Notes: generated by a model from the sequence alone, not told the origin. A stretch of 64,000 nt of DNA from Akkermansiaceae bacterium (GCA_019634595.1 JAHCBC010000003.1:930001-994000), one strand, 5' to 3'; positions 27,916-37,003 are shown, counted from the first letter of the stretch. Translations and numbers: made by a program.

Positions 27916-28668
27916 TCACCCGCGCATCACCGTCAGAACAAAGACGCTCCTGAAGCCAGCCTTCCGGAGCGTTTTCGCGCAGGCATCCACGGTCGAGCCG
28001 GTGGTGAACACATCATCCACCAGGATGGCGCCATCTTTCCGCGGCCATTTCTCACCGGCCCGGCGGGATTGGAAGGCTCCACGGAGGTTTTTCAGCCGCT
28101 GCGCACGCGTAAGGTGGGTCTGCGCCTCCGTCATGCGCACGCGCTTCAGCGCCCGCAATACCGGCAACCCGGAGATCTTCCCCACCGCGCGGGCGATCTC
28201 CTCCGCTTGGTTGAAGTAACGCCACGCCTGCCGGCGGGGATGCAGAGGCACCGGCACCAGCGGCCATTTTTCCTCCATCGCCTTCCGGAACCTCGGGTCC
28301 TCCAGCCCCTCCGCCGCCAGCCTGCCCAGCTCCGCCGCCAGATGGATGCCCTTGCCGTATTTCAGCCGGTGGATCATCGCGCGGGTGCGTTCGTCCAGCA
28401 TCATGGCAGGGCGGGCGAACTCGAAGGAAAACCGGAGCGTGCTGCAGTTCGGGCAGGTGAACTCGCCGTCGATGCTGCCCTCGAAATGTTCCCCGCAGCG
28501 CGAACAGAATGGCGGGACCAGCCTGGGCAGCCCCGCAGCGCACCCAGCGCACAGTGTCCTGCCGCCGGACTGGATTTCCTCACAGACCGCGCACGCGGAG
28601 GGATAGAGCCAGTCCAGCAGGCACCCGAACCACCTCCCGGCCCGCCCGCGCCAATCAGGCCCCGCCAT
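27916..28668 (-). CDS. ComF-family phosphoribosyltransferase-like protein
   Basis: A 250-residue protein with an N-terminal zinc-binding region (CAVCEEI, CAGCAAGLP, FCSRCGEHF, CPNCST) and a C-terminal type I phosphoribosyltransferase-like domain. That domain has VPVPLHPRRQAWRYFNQAEE and the PRPP-loop-like AILVDDVFTTGSTVDACA near the end. ComF relatives take part in DNA uptake and possibly nucleotide scavenging; the function outside competence systems is uncertain. The start is chosen at 28668 (MAGPDWRG); the frame is open further upstream but overlaps the CPBP-like gene. The overlap of 14 bases with that gene's end suggests coupling. Confidence 0.9.
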   Translation of the reverse strand: MAGPDWRGRAGRWFGCLLDWLYPSACAVCEEIQSGGRTLCAGCAAGLPRLVPPFCSRCGEHFEGSIDGEFTCPNCSTLRFSFEFARPAMMLDERTRAMIHRLKYGKGIHLAAELGRLAAEGLEDPRFRKAMEEKWPLVPVPLHPRRQAWRYFNQAEEIARAVGKISGLPVLRALKRVRMTEAQTHLTRAQRLKNLRGAFQSRRAGEKWPRKDGAILVDDVFTTGSTVDACAKTLRKAGFRSVFVLTVMRG

Positions 28669-29632
28669 CCAGCGTCTCCTGTTTTGAATCCGTGACGAAA
28701 TAAACCAACGCCCCCACCACCAGCACCCCCGCCAAGGGAATGAAGCCATGCATCAGCGAGTCACCCGCCATCAGCCGCGCCAGCGGATCCACCCGCGGCA
28801 CCGGTTTCGTCGCAGCCTGGAAAAGCGCATTCGCGAGGATCCACCCCATCTGCAACCCCGCCGGCAGCCACAGGGATGCGGTGCGCCACCGCGCGTAGCC
28901 CAGCACCCAGCCCGCCGCCAGCAGCGGCAGGACGCTGCCCAGAAGAACCCCGGGATCCGCCGCCCTGCGGGCCATCAGCCCCAGCAACTCGAACCCCACG
29001 CCGGAAGCGTCCGGATCCGCGATGGCCAGCTCACTGGAGGGATAAAGGAATGCCACCACCGTGAACAGGACCGCAGCCAGGGAGATGGCGGCGAAGGGTT
29101 TCACCGCCCTCAGGAAAATGCCCAGCGCCACCCCCCGGAACAACCATTCCTGGATGACCACACCGGGGAGCAACCATGGCAACGCGCCCTGCACCAGCTT
29201 CAGTGGCTCCTTCGGCGGACCTTCCCACGTGAATGACCCCGTCGCCACCAGTCCGTAGCCGATAAGCAGGAAAAACCCCGCCGCCAGAAGCAGCCCGGTC
29301 CCCCACTCCAGAAGTCCACGGCGGTTGTTCGCCAGCGGCTGGCCGATCTCCCGTCCCCGTGCCTCCCGCTTCATCGACAACCACTCGGCGAATGGAATGA
29401 ACAACAGCAGCGCCATCCCGATGATGGATGCCAGGAAGAACACGCGGAAATCCGCTTCTTCGCAAATACGCCCCAGCCATTCCAGAAAACCATTCGTCCG
29501 TTTCACCGAACTGATTTCCCCCAGCGCCTTCCCCGCGTCGTAGAGAACCGGGGACACCCAGGCCCCCGCAGCCACCACGGCCGCGGCATAGAGCCAGACT
29601 TTCAGCACATCTCGGACAGCACCGCCTCTCAC
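28655..29632 (-). CDS. CPBP-like membrane protein with degenerate catalytic motifs
   Basis: A 325-residue membrane protein clearly related to the CPBP protease at 26321-27310, with the same helix order and the same PDASG/PDPAG-like and LWLPAGLQMGW/LWFPIGLHAGW regions. The active residues are altered: VIEEWLFRG has become VIQEWLFRG (first Glu to Gln), the FxxxH helix reads VVAFLYPSSEL without the expected His, and the late His of GLHAGW is Gln (GLQMGW). It is therefore probably not a metalloprotease and may act as a binding or regulatory partner. It precedes comF on the same strand, 14 bases overlapping. Both families come from inspection of motifs. Confidence 0.78.
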   Translation of the reverse strand: MRGGAVRDVLKVWLYAAAVVAAGAWVSPVLYDAGKALGEISSVKRTNGFLEWLGRICEEADFRVFFLASIIGMALLLFIPFAEWLSMKREARGREIGQPLANNRRGLLEWGTGLLLAAGFFLLIGYGLVATGSFTWEGPPKEPLKLVQGALPWLLPGVVIQEWLFRGVALGIFLRAVKPFAAISLAAVLFTVVAFLYPSSELAIADPDASGVGFELLGLMARRAADPGVLLGSVLPLLAAGWVLGYARWRTASLWLPAGLQMGWILANALFQAATKPVPRVDPLARLMAGDSLMHGFIPLAGVLVVGALVYFVTDSKQETLDGGA

Positions 29633-29719
29633 ATCGCCGAGACTGCCGGATTCCCGTAAAAATGGAAGCCTTCCCTATTGAATCTTGCATCCCCCTCCCC
29701 CGCTCCTGACTCTCCGGCC

Positions 29720-29974
29720 ATGGAAGCCCACGAATGGAACGAGCGCACGGATGAGGGCAAACGCTTCTACCGCGCCACCTGGCACGCCGACAAGTGGACC
29801 ATCATCACCACCCTCAAGCACGAGCCCCTCTGGAACACCCTGGAGGAAGTTCCGGAGGAAGTATGGCGCGAGCTGCGCGACATCGTCTGGCGGAAATACC
29901 AGCGAAAGCGCGTGCCGTGGGAACGCGTCGCGGAGATCGACAAGATCCTCGGTGACGAGCCGCCGGTGAACTGA
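29720..29974 (+). CDS. Small conserved-looking protein of unknown function
   Basis: An 84-residue, Trp-rich protein: MEAHEWNERTDEGKRFYRAT, then HADKWTIITTLKHEPLWNTL and EVWRELRDIVWRKYQRKRVPW. There is no signal peptide. The codon pattern (GC-rich third positions) and lack of a competing gene support it. It starts 87 bases from the divergent CPBP-like gene and converges with the DUF4230 gene. I do not recognise the family; the first 14 residues of the longer frame (from 29678) are unlikely to be translated. Confidence 0.7.
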   Translation: MEAHEWNERTDEGKRFYRATWHADKWTIITTLKHEPLWNTLEEVPEEVWRELRDIVWRKYQRKRVPWERVAEIDKILGDEPPVN

Positions 29975-29986
29975 CCCGCCCGCTTT

Positions 29987-30637
29987 TCAGGGAATCTTCT
30001 GCTCCACCGACACCTCATCCACGCCCATCAGGTCCCGCAGCCGGGTTCTCAGCGTGGACTCCACCGTTTCCAGCATCCCGCTGCGCCGGGCCTCCTCACG
30101 CATCTGCTCCCGCAGTTCCCGCAGGATCTGCGCGCGGTCCGCGGGCTGCACCTTGTTCAGCCAGCCGCTCTCCTCGCTCAGCACGTCGAAGTCCACCAAC
30201 TCCACCGAGAGGATCTCCGGCTTCGGAAAAGCCGCCACCGGCCTGCCACGGTCCATCCGCAGGGAAACCCCGGGTGTCAGACGGTAGCCACCCTTAACCT
30301 GGTAGTGCCCGCGGACGATGAGCTTTTTCGTTCCCAGCGGCAGCACCGCGAATTTCTCGCTCCGCTCGATCGTCCGCGTCGCGCTCATCCGCATCTCCAG
30401 AAGCGAAAGCTCCGAAATTTCCGTCGTCTCCACGATTTCCGCCCGTCCCTCGATGATCCGGGTGTCCTGGTTCGTGATCGCCCCCAGCACCGTCTCCAGG
30501 TTCCGCTGCAGGCTCGCCTTCGTCCCGGAAATCGCCCGGGTGACGGGCAGCACCACCAGAAAGTAGGTCCCCGCGATGACCGCCACGGCGGTCACCAACC
30601 GTCGCAGCGTCTTCCACATTTCAACCCGGTGCGGCAT
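29987..30637 (-). CDS. DUF4230 membrane-anchored protein
   Basis: A 216-residue protein with one N-terminal transmembrane helix (LVTAVAVIAGTYFLVVLPVT) and an extracytoplasmic domain matching DUF4230 in layout: LQRNLETVLGAI, then an ESEISELSLLEMR-like strand, EKFAVLPLGTKKLIVRGHYQ and SVELVDFDVLSEESGWLNKV, with a helical tail (ILRELREQMREEARRSG). The function of DUF4230 is unknown. The frame extends upstream to 30808 past the tRNA gene; the start is either 30637 or 30619 (MWKTLRRL), neither with a clear Shine-Dalgarno. Confidence 0.75.
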   Translation of the reverse strand: MPHRVEMWKTLRRLVTAVAVIAGTYFLVVLPVTRAISGTKASLQRNLETVLGAITNQDTRIIEGRAEIVETTEISELSLLEMRMSATRTIERSEKFAVLPLGTKKLIVRGHYQVKGGYRLTPGVSLRMDRGRPVAAFPKPEILSVELVDFDVLSEESGWLNKVQPADRAQILRELREQMREEARRSGMLETVESTLRTRLRDLMGVDEVSVEQKIP

Positions 30638-30742
30638 GTCCGAATCTATAACGCCCCCACCGTCCGCCAACTGTCTATTTTTCCCCCACCCCCGCCACCG
30701 GACAATCCACCTGCAGATTCCGAAAAATCCTTTCCGAATTTC

Positions 30743-30771
30743 TTGACACACGGGCGAAAACCGGGCTTCTT
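30743..30771 (+). promoter_or_regulatory. Promoter candidate for the tRNA-Arg gene
   Basis: A perfect -35 TTGACA at 30743-30748 is followed after 17 bases by a poor -10 (around 30766-30771). The position, 46 bases before the tRNA, is right for a tRNA promoter, but the -10 is weak, so confidence is moderate. Confidence 0.45.
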
Positions 30772-30793
30772 TCCGGCCCGCGCTTGCGGCAAC

Positions 30794-30870
<77 letters not shown>

Positions 30871-30877
30871 CTCTTTC

Positions 30878-30915
30878 AACCCTGCAATTCGATGAGTTGC
30901 GGGGTTTTATTTTTT
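30878..30915 (+). terminator. Rho-independent terminator of tRNA-Arg
   Basis: AACCCTGCAA at 30878-30887 pairs with TTGCGGGGTT at 30897-30906 (one G-U pair), followed by a T-rich tail to 30915. The hairpin starts seven bases after the tRNA CCA end. Confidence 0.85.
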
Positions 30916-31045
30916 GAACTGAGATCCAGCGCCTTTCCAAAAGCCTTACTGGCCGACGCACCTGAAACAGCCCAAGCGGTCGCAGGGCAACCTGCCGGAT
31001 CGCCACCTCCCGAGAGGCCGAATCGTCCCACTCCGCCCTTGGGCA

Positions 31046-32011
31046 TCAACCCCGGGTAATCGGGACAAACTTGGAATATTGATAGGAGTTCTTCTGCACG
31101 AAACCGGCCCGTTCGGCGGCGGAGAGGAATCCGCGCCGGCGCATCTGTTCGATCCCGAAGTCGGTGAGGATGGTCATGGAGATGGAAATCCCGGAGAGGG
31201 TTCCCTCGGCGAAGGCTTCGGCGGTGATGTCGCCTCTTGCGGGAAAACCGGCCTCGATCCTGTTGCCGAAGACTCCGAACTCCGGCACCGATCCCGGGCC
31301 GTTGTTCCGGCCGACCTGGAGCGGAATCTGGAGCGTCCGCTTCCTCTTCGCGCGGTCCTCGACATCGACATGGAAAGTGACGGTGAACTGATAGACGTTC
31401 TCGCAGACGAAATTCCGCAGATCCCCCATCCGGTTGAGATGGCCCTGGAAGGCGTCCGGCAGATCCGTCTTGCCGAGAAGACCGTTGATGGTGTCATCAG
31501 GATTCACGATTTTCCGGTTGAGGACGAAGGACGCCAGATCCCCGTTGCCGCCGCCCACGGTGGGATCCCGGTACTGAAGCTCGTAGGCGATGGTGGAGAT
31601 GTTCCCCTCCTTGCGCGCACCGGCATCGCCTGCCTTTCCATCGTAGCGGTCCATGGCGGCGGAGAAGAAGAGGAGGCGCGCGGCATTCGGGCTGACGGTC
31701 GCCCCATTCGGTCCTCCATCGGGTATCTTTGCCTCGGCGGAGAGCCACTGGAAGGCATTCCCGTCCCGCATCACCAGGGCTTCCAGGTCACGGCTCATCG
31801 CTTCCGCCATGGCCACCGCCTGCCGCGACGCGCGGACCTCCGACCGGCTGCGGCTCCAGGTGTCCAGGGCAACCCCGGAGACGGACACCATGACGACCAC
31901 GATCAAACTGGTGACGGACATGGCTGCCATCAGCTCGACAAGCGTGAAACCCTTCCGGGGCCGCGCCGTCCGCCCGCGGCCACCACACTGCATGGCGTCC
32001 GGCGGGTTCAT
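31046..32011 (-). CDS. Verru_Chthon cassette protein C-like pseudopilin
   Basis: A 321-residue protein with a type III (prepilin) signal: basic leader ending in RPRKG, then FTLVELMAAMSVTSLIVVVMV with Glu at +5. The soluble part contains EVRASRQAVAMAEAMSRDLE and a run on to a beta-rich end, a layout seen in GspJ-like minor pseudopilins. In sequence and genomic position (downstream of the large protein A) it fits the C member of the 'Verru_Chthon' cassette (TIGR02599-type); this is from memory of the family pattern. It overlaps the preceding gene by four bases (ATGA). It is probably processed by prepilin peptidase and assembled in an envelope machine with its neighbours. Confidence 0.75.
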   Translation of the reverse strand: MNPPDAMQCGGRGRTARPRKGFTLVELMAAMSVTSLIVVVMVSVSGVALDTWSRSRSEVRASRQAVAMAEAMSRDLEALVMRDGNAFQWLSAEAKIPDGGPNGATVSPNAARLLFFSAAMDRYDGKAGDAGARKEGNISTIAYELQYRDPTVGGGNGDLASFVLNRKIVNPDDTINGLLGKTDLPDAFQGHLNRMGDLRNFVCENVYQFTVTFHVDVEDRAKRKRTLQIPLQVGRNNGPGSVPEFGVFGNRIEAGFPARGDITAEAFAEGTLSGISISMTILTDFGIEQMRRRGFLSAAERAGFVQKNSYQYSKFVPITRG

Positions 32012-32742
32012 GGAGCGGCTGCGGTTTCAGGTTGCAGGACCGGCTGGAAATAGCGGCGTATGGTGAGGAAATCCTTCTCCGTCTTACCCGGCATCAGGAA
32101 CACGGTGCCGCGCTGGCTTTCCCGGTGGCCCCAGATGGAACTGTAGACGAGCTGCTTCCCCCTGGCGATCTGGACGGGAAGGTCGCGCACGTCATTCCGC
32201 TTCGCCGGCCGGATGATGGTCATTCCCGAGGCTTTGATCGCAATCACGTCCCGGTCGAACGCGGCGGAGTAGGCATCCTTGGTCATGTTCACCACCCGGT
32301 AGCCGCCCGCAGGGAGATTCTTGATCGAGTTGTCCATCACCTCGACCTTCCAGGAGTCCTGGCTGGCCGGGTTCTCCACGAAGATGAGCAGAACCTCCCC
32401 ACCCTCCGCGGGCAAGGTGGCGACGGCGACGGGTTGCGGTCTTTTTTCCGGTGGCAGGTCCAGCTCGCTCCGCTCCCGGTGAAAGGCGATCCGCCGCGGT
32501 CCGACATAGCTTTCCGCCGCGGTGAACCCCCGTTCATAGGCTTCCATCGTCTTCGGCCCATCCTTGGTCACGAACCACAGGCCATCCACCTTGCCTTTCC
32601 AGCTCAGTGTGACGATCTGCGCTTTGAGGAAGTCCTCTTCCTGCGCGAGGGCCATTCCGGAGAGGAGCAGGAGTGCCGCGACCCCTCCATGGATGATTGA
32701 TCCGATCAATGATTTCATTTGGGGCAATGGGTTAGACTTCAT
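32008..32742 (-). CDS. Secreted protein inside the pseudopilin cassette, unrecognised
   Basis: A 244-residue protein with a signal peptide (MKSLIGSIIHGGVAALLLLS, then GMALAQEED) if the inner ATG at 32718 is used; the ATG at 32742 adds eight residues. I do not recognise a domain; the mature part has strands such as AQIVTLSWKGKVDGLWFVT and VAVATLPAEGGEVLLIFVEN. It has no prepilin signal, so it is not the B member of the cassette. It overlaps protein A by 11 bases and C by four, which strongly suggests that it is part of the same operon and functional complex. Possibly a periplasmic factor of the cassette (inference). Confidence 0.75.
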   Translation of the reverse strand: MKSNPLPQMKSLIGSIIHGGVAALLLLSGMALAQEEDFLKAQIVTLSWKGKVDGLWFVTKDGPKTMEAYERGFTAAESYVGPRRIAFHRERSELDLPPEKRPQPVAVATLPAEGGEVLLIFVENPASQDSWKVEVMDNSIKNLPAGGYRVVNMTKDAYSAAFDRDVIAIKASGMTIIRPAKRNDVRDLPVQIARGKQLVYSSIWGHRESQRGTVFLMPGKTEKDFLTIRRYFQPVLQPETAAAP

Positions 32743-35700
32743 CACGCCTGAGCCAACGGAACCCCGTCAGCACGAACTTCCTTCCGAACTTGCGGTCGTT
32801 TTCCGCCAGATTCACGGAGGGATCCATGGGTTCCGGCACGCGCTGGACCACGGCTTCACACCACGCCTGCGCCGTGATCTTTCCATGGCGGTCCCTCGCG
32901 GTACCCGTCGTACGGATGGTGAATGTGTCCGAACGCACGGTCAGCACGGGAGCCAGCGCCTGGAGGATGTCCCCCTGGAGGATGAAGCCGGCATATCCCG
33001 TGCCCTTCGACTGGCCGCCGAGGATTCTTTCGAAATGCTGGCCCTGGGGATCCGCCGCTTTGTCCGCAAAACCGGCGAACCGGGAATTCACCCCGACGCC
33101 CCCGCTGTCGAGCGCCGTCTGCAAAGCTCCGCTCAGCCGGATGTCCGGCCCCTTATATTCGTCGCTGGCCGGGGTTCCGCCCGCTTCCTTCAGCGAACGG
33201 TTGACGAAATCCCCCATGCTGCGGAACGGGCCGCGTGCCCTCACCTGGTTGACGATCTCCCGGGAAAGGGCGTCCAACTGGTCGTCGTCCAGCTTCTGGA
33301 ATCCCTTCCACACATCCCCCTGTCCGCCCGGGTTGTTGGAAAAGCGGCTGAACACGACACCGTTGGACTTCTCCCAGTTCTTCGACTTCGTCGCAGGGTC
33401 GAAGACCGGCAGCTTCAGGTCCGCCATGCCGGCGAGCACCGCGCGCCATGCCGGGACGGAGGTGGAGTTCACGTTGAACGCCCCCTCGATCGCCAGATGT
33501 CCGGCGAGTTCATCCGACATTTTCTCATTGCCGGGATCAATGACGTCCTTCTTCTCCAGATGGGCGTTCCGGATTTTCACCCGCGCGTTCGGAGCGGAGA
33601 TCTCCCCCCTTGCGATCTTCCTGAAATCTTCCGCGGAGAACAGCTTGTCGTCAGCCGACAGACCGGAAAGGAAGTAGCGGTCCCAGATCTGTTCGTTGAC
33701 CAGATAGGAGATGTCGAAGGTCCGCAGCCCGACATCCCCGTTCCCGCCGTCAGGACCGAGGAAGCGGGTATTCACCTTCTCTGCCAGCGGAACGCGGATG
33801 TCCGCGTAGGAATTCCCGACAACGAAGCTGGGTTCGTGGTTGTAGCGCGCCAGCACCGCGTGCTGGAACTGGCCGAGCGACAGCGGCCGTGAATGGGGCA
33901 GGTCGAAGCAGGCGACGTAGGGCTGGTGTCCGTCGCCATGCCACATGGAGTAGCGGAAAATATCCGACGGTGGCTCCGGCGGCGCGCCCGGCATGAGGAG
34001 GCCGCGTCCGTTCGGCCCTTCGCCCCGGAACGGGCTGACGACGTTCAGGCCCATGCCACCGTGGGAACCGTCCCAGCGGCTGTTCATGTTCGCCGCCCTC
34101 ACGTTGGAGTCGATGAGGTTGCGGATGTTCTGGCCGGGCTCACCCTCGGTCGAGCGGAGGGAAAATACCCACGAGCCGAGCGGCTGGCTGGAGTTCCGGA
34201 GGCTCTCCGCAGGCATGGGAGGGATGTCCTCGATGGGCTCCGGTGCCATCAAGGGAGCTTCCGGCTGCCAGATGTTCGTGGAGCGGGACGTGCCGACCAT
34301 GCCAGTCCCGGGCTTGAAGCTGAACCAGTTCCCCGCGGTGTCGGTCCAGCCCCGCTGGTTGTAGGTCTGGTCGCTGAGCGACAGGGAAACGACGCGGATC
34401 CTCGCCGACCCGGCGACATCCAGCCTCTCGAACCTGGCGTTCAAGGCGGGGGGTGAACTCGCCTGTTTCGGCAATGCCATCTGGAAATAGCCATCCTCCC
34501 CCCATGCGGACTCCAGGGTGTAGTTCAACGATGCGGATGCCCCTCCGCGGAAACTCCGCGACGGGATGGTGGCTTCTTCCTTCAGGGAAAAGATCCGCAG
34601 CTCTCCGGGCCGGAGATCCACCTCACTGGTGAAGAACGTGAGCAGGTCGCTGTCGTCGGAGCGGCCATACCAACCCGTCATGTCCACCTCCATGTTGAAC
34701 GGACCTCCGGGAAACGTCGTCCGGTCGTCGATCTCGATCTTCAGGATCGGCGACATCTCCCATTCCACCCGGTAACGGTGGTGGCGGAACGTGACGTTGT
34801 AGGGATTCCAGATGCCGATGACCGGCTTGAATTCGAGGATGATGGAATAGGAGCGCTGGCCGTCCGGCCGGACCCCCACGAGCCGCGACTTGAGGCGGTA
34901 GGCCACCTGGAACCGGCCCGGGACGGGAGCCACGTAGTTGTTGTTATGCTGGAGATCGGAAGTGTAGATGGGATCCAGCGACCCCGAGGTGTCGATGTAT
35001 TCGGTATAGGGATCCCAGCTGCTGCGGCGCGCCTGGATGTTCGCCGGAGGATGGGGCAGGATGAAGGGAAACGAGTCCGCCTGGGTTTCGACCTGCTTGT
35101 GGAGGTTGTAGTAGTGACAGAGGATGCCCCAGTTCGGACCGGCATCCTTGTTCCGGTAGTTCCTGAATTCGTCGGAGATGTAGAATTTTTCCGGAGACGG
35201 CCCCGGGCCGCCGACGGTGTGCTGGTACCCGCCTTCCGTGGTCACCACCACTCCCGTGACGCTTGCGGCGGGCGTGGTCTGGGAGGCTTTCTTCCGGCCG
35301 AACCACCGTTCGAACACACCCTCGTTCTCGAAGGCGAGGGTGAGGTCGCGCTTCAGCCCGCCTTTCTTCGCATCCGTCAGAAGACCGCGGCTGTGAGCGG
35401 TCAGGTCGTGGAAATACCTCCGGTGGAAATCCGGAATGCCCAGGTTCAGCAACCCGGCCTGCTCCAGCGAGAGAAGATGGCCGAACTTCGAATCATCCCC
35501 CGGCCAGCCTCTCTTCAAATCCGCCGACGCATGGCCGATCGAATTGCTCTGGGCCACCCCCGCAGCCAGATACAGCTCCTTGTCCGAGCTGGCATCCCTG
35601 TACGGATTCTTCAGGTCGATGCGGGCTTTCACGCCTTCATCCGCGATCCAGAACGCGTAGCTCCCTTTTTCCCCGCCATTGAGATGCACCGTCGGGGCGA

Positions 35701-36154
35701 AGACCTGCTGGTCCGCGGGCAGCTCCGTCCCGAAAAGCAGGCTGCCGTCCTCCTTGGTCAGCTTCTTGTCAGGCAGATGATTCCCGGAAGCTGGAGCGCC
35801 CGCCTTTCCGGAGCTGTTCCCACTGACCAGATAGACCGGATCCCCTCCCTCCGAATCCCACACCGCGGTCCACATCGGATTCGCAACGGAACTGTCGGGC
35901 AAGTCCGCGCGTCCGGTGATCTTCTGGTCCGGTCCCGCATGCTTCTGCAGGTCCGAGATCGCAAGAAAAAGCGCGAGGCGCGCGTTCGCCTGGGCCACGG
36001 ACATGGCATGCCCCTGCTGCGATGAACGGATCGTGACCGCACTCAGTGAGAGCACCCCCATCACCAGCACGGCGAGCAACGCCATCAGGGTGATGACGGT
36101 GACGAGCGCAAAGCCGCGGGGCCGCAGGCGTTCGGGTTTCACAAGGGGGCGCAT
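32732..36154 (-). CDS. Verru_Chthon cassette protein A-like large PilX-like protein
   Basis: A 1140-residue protein. The N-terminus (MRPLVKPERLRPRGFALVTV, then ITLMALLAVLVMGVLSLSAV) has a basic leader and a single membrane helix like PilX-type pilin-related proteins; Phe follows Gly but no Glu at +5 is present. The rest is a very long extracellular or periplasmic part. This N-terminus with the ARLALFLAISDLQKHAGPDQ segment right after the helix fits the A member of the Verru_Chthon cassette (TIGR02600-type) as I recall it. The frame opens earlier at 36310; the start at 36154 gives the proper leader. The size is unusually large for a pilin-like protein, which is normal for this family. Confidence 0.8.
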   Translation of the reverse strand: MRPLVKPERLRPRGFALVTVITLMALLAVLVMGVLSLSAVTIRSSQQGHAMSVAQANARLALFLAISDLQKHAGPDQKITGRADLPDSSVANPMWTAVWDSEGGDPVYLVSGNSSGKAGAPASGNHLPDKKLTKEDGSLLFGTELPADQQVFAPTVHLNGGEKGSYAFWIADEGVKARIDLKNPYRDASSDKELYLAAGVAQSNSIGHASADLKRGWPGDDSKFGHLLSLEQAGLLNLGIPDFHRRYFHDLTAHSRGLLTDAKKGGLKRDLTLAFENEGVFERWFGRKKASQTTPAASVTGVVVTTEGGYQHTVGGPGPSPEKFYISDEFRNYRNKDAGPNWGILCHYYNLHKQVETQADSFPFILPHPPANIQARRSSWDPYTEYIDTSGSLDPIYTSDLQHNNNYVAPVPGRFQVAYRLKSRLVGVRPDGQRSYSIILEFKPVIGIWNPYNVTFRHHRYRVEWEMSPILKIEIDDRTTFPGGPFNMEVDMTGWYGRSDDSDLLTFFTSEVDLRPGELRIFSLKEEATIPSRSFRGGASASLNYTLESAWGEDGYFQMALPKQASSPPALNARFERLDVAGSARIRVVSLSLSDQTYNQRGWTDTAGNWFSFKPGTGMVGTSRSTNIWQPEAPLMAPEPIEDIPPMPAESLRNSSQPLGSWVFSLRSTEGEPGQNIRNLIDSNVRAANMNSRWDGSHGGMGLNVVSPFRGEGPNGRGLLMPGAPPEPPSDIFRYSMWHGDGHQPYVACFDLPHSRPLSLGQFQHAVLARYNHEPSFVVGNSYADIRVPLAEKVNTRFLGPDGGNGDVGLRTFDISYLVNEQIWDRYFLSGLSADDKLFSAEDFRKIARGEISAPNARVKIRNAHLEKKDVIDPGNEKMSDELAGHLAIEGAFNVNSTSVPAWRAVLAGMADLKLPVFDPATKSKNWEKSNGVVFSRFSNNPGGQGDVWKGFQKLDDDQLDALSREIVNQVRARGPFRSMGDFVNRSLKEAGGTPASDEYKGPDIRLSGALQTALDSGGVGVNSRFAGFADKAADPQGQHFERILGGQSKGTGYAGFILQGDILQALAPVLTVRSDTFTIRTTGTARDRHGKITAQAWCEAVVQRVPEPMDPSVNLAENDRKFGRKFVLTGFRWLRRDEV

Positions 36155-36215
36155 GGGGAATTTCGATCGGGTCGGGGTTTTTTGCCAAATTCTCCCTTTG
36201 GTGGGGCGGGGCCTA

Positions 36216-36971
36216 TCACCCGCGCCTGCGGCGGGAGATCCCCGCGAACAGGCCGGCCGCTGCGAGGAGCGCGGCGGAAGGCTCCGGGATGATCCGGACC
36301 TGGAAGGCATTCAGCAGCGCGACGTTGGCGGTGGGAGCCGCGTAGGCGTCGAAGACGAAATCCTCACTGGTGCTGGTCGCGGTGAACGTCCCGATCACAT
36401 GCTGACCGAGGTTTCCCGCCGTATTCCCCACGTTGTAGTCCACCAATGGACCGCCCGCCCCCCGGTCGAGATGACCGAGGCCCAGAATGGCCGGATCATT
36501 GCTCCGGCTGTCGCTGATCCAGACCTGCACCTCATAGACAATCCCGGCCGTCAGGCCGTTCAAGGTCAGCGCATAGGCATTGAAAGCGGCATCATTGGCA
36601 ACCCCGGATCCCGACCCGCCGGTGGAACGGATGGATTGGCCGAGGAGCGCCTGGTAGGAAGAACTCAACGTGGTGAAGACACCGGAAGTGTGGCTGGAGT
36701 CGGCCGCGGTTGCCCGTCCGGTGCTGGGACTCAAAAAATCAAAGTTATAGGCTCCCGCCACCGAGAACGTGTTCGAGTTGGTGAACTGCACGCCGTTCAC
36801 CTGCGTTGTTCCGGCCGCCGTGGTGAAATTGTAGGCATAAAGGGATGTTCCGTTGATGGACACATTGGAGTCGCCGGTGATGTTCTGCGCGGCTTGCCAG
36901 GTGATCGCACCTTGGGAAACGGAAGCGAGCGACAGGATACAGGCGGACAGGATTGCGGTTCTGATTTTCAT
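36216..36971 (-). CDS. PEP-CTERM secreted protein (first of a tandem pair)
   Basis: A 251-residue protein with a signal peptide (MKIRTAILSACILSLASVSQ) and a C-terminal PEP-CTERM tag: IPEPSAALLAAAGLF then a basic cluster, RRRRG. The tag directs handling by an exosortase, which removes the helix and attaches or sorts the protein at the cell surface; no exosortase gene is in the window. The body has ITWQAAQNITGDSNV, NGVQFTNSNTFSVAGAYNF and NAFQVRI, and aligns throughout with the next protein at 37004-37777, so the two are recent tandem duplicates. It lies 62 bases upstream of the protein A start, on the same strand. Function unknown, probably an exported matrix or adhesion protein. Confidence 0.88.
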   Translation of the reverse strand: MKIRTAILSACILSLASVSQGAITWQAAQNITGDSNVSINGTSLYAYNFTTAAGTTQVNGVQFTNSNTFSVAGAYNFDFLSPSTGRATAADSSHTSGVFTTLSSSYQALLGQSIRSTGGSGSGVANDAAFNAYALTLNGLTAGIVYEVQVWISDSRSNDPAILGLGHLDRGAGGPLVDYNVGNTAGNLGQHVIGTFTATSTSEDFVFDAYAAPTANVALLNAFQVRIIPEPSAALLAAAGLFAGISRRRRG

Positions 36972-37003
36972 CTGAGGCTTTGTTTTGGTGGGTGGGGAGA
37001 ATC

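Noticed and set aside
36155..36310. N-terminal extension of cassette protein A
   Set aside because: It would overlap the end of the PEP-CTERM gene and puts a 52-residue Arg/Pro/Ser-rich segment before the normal pilin-like leader.
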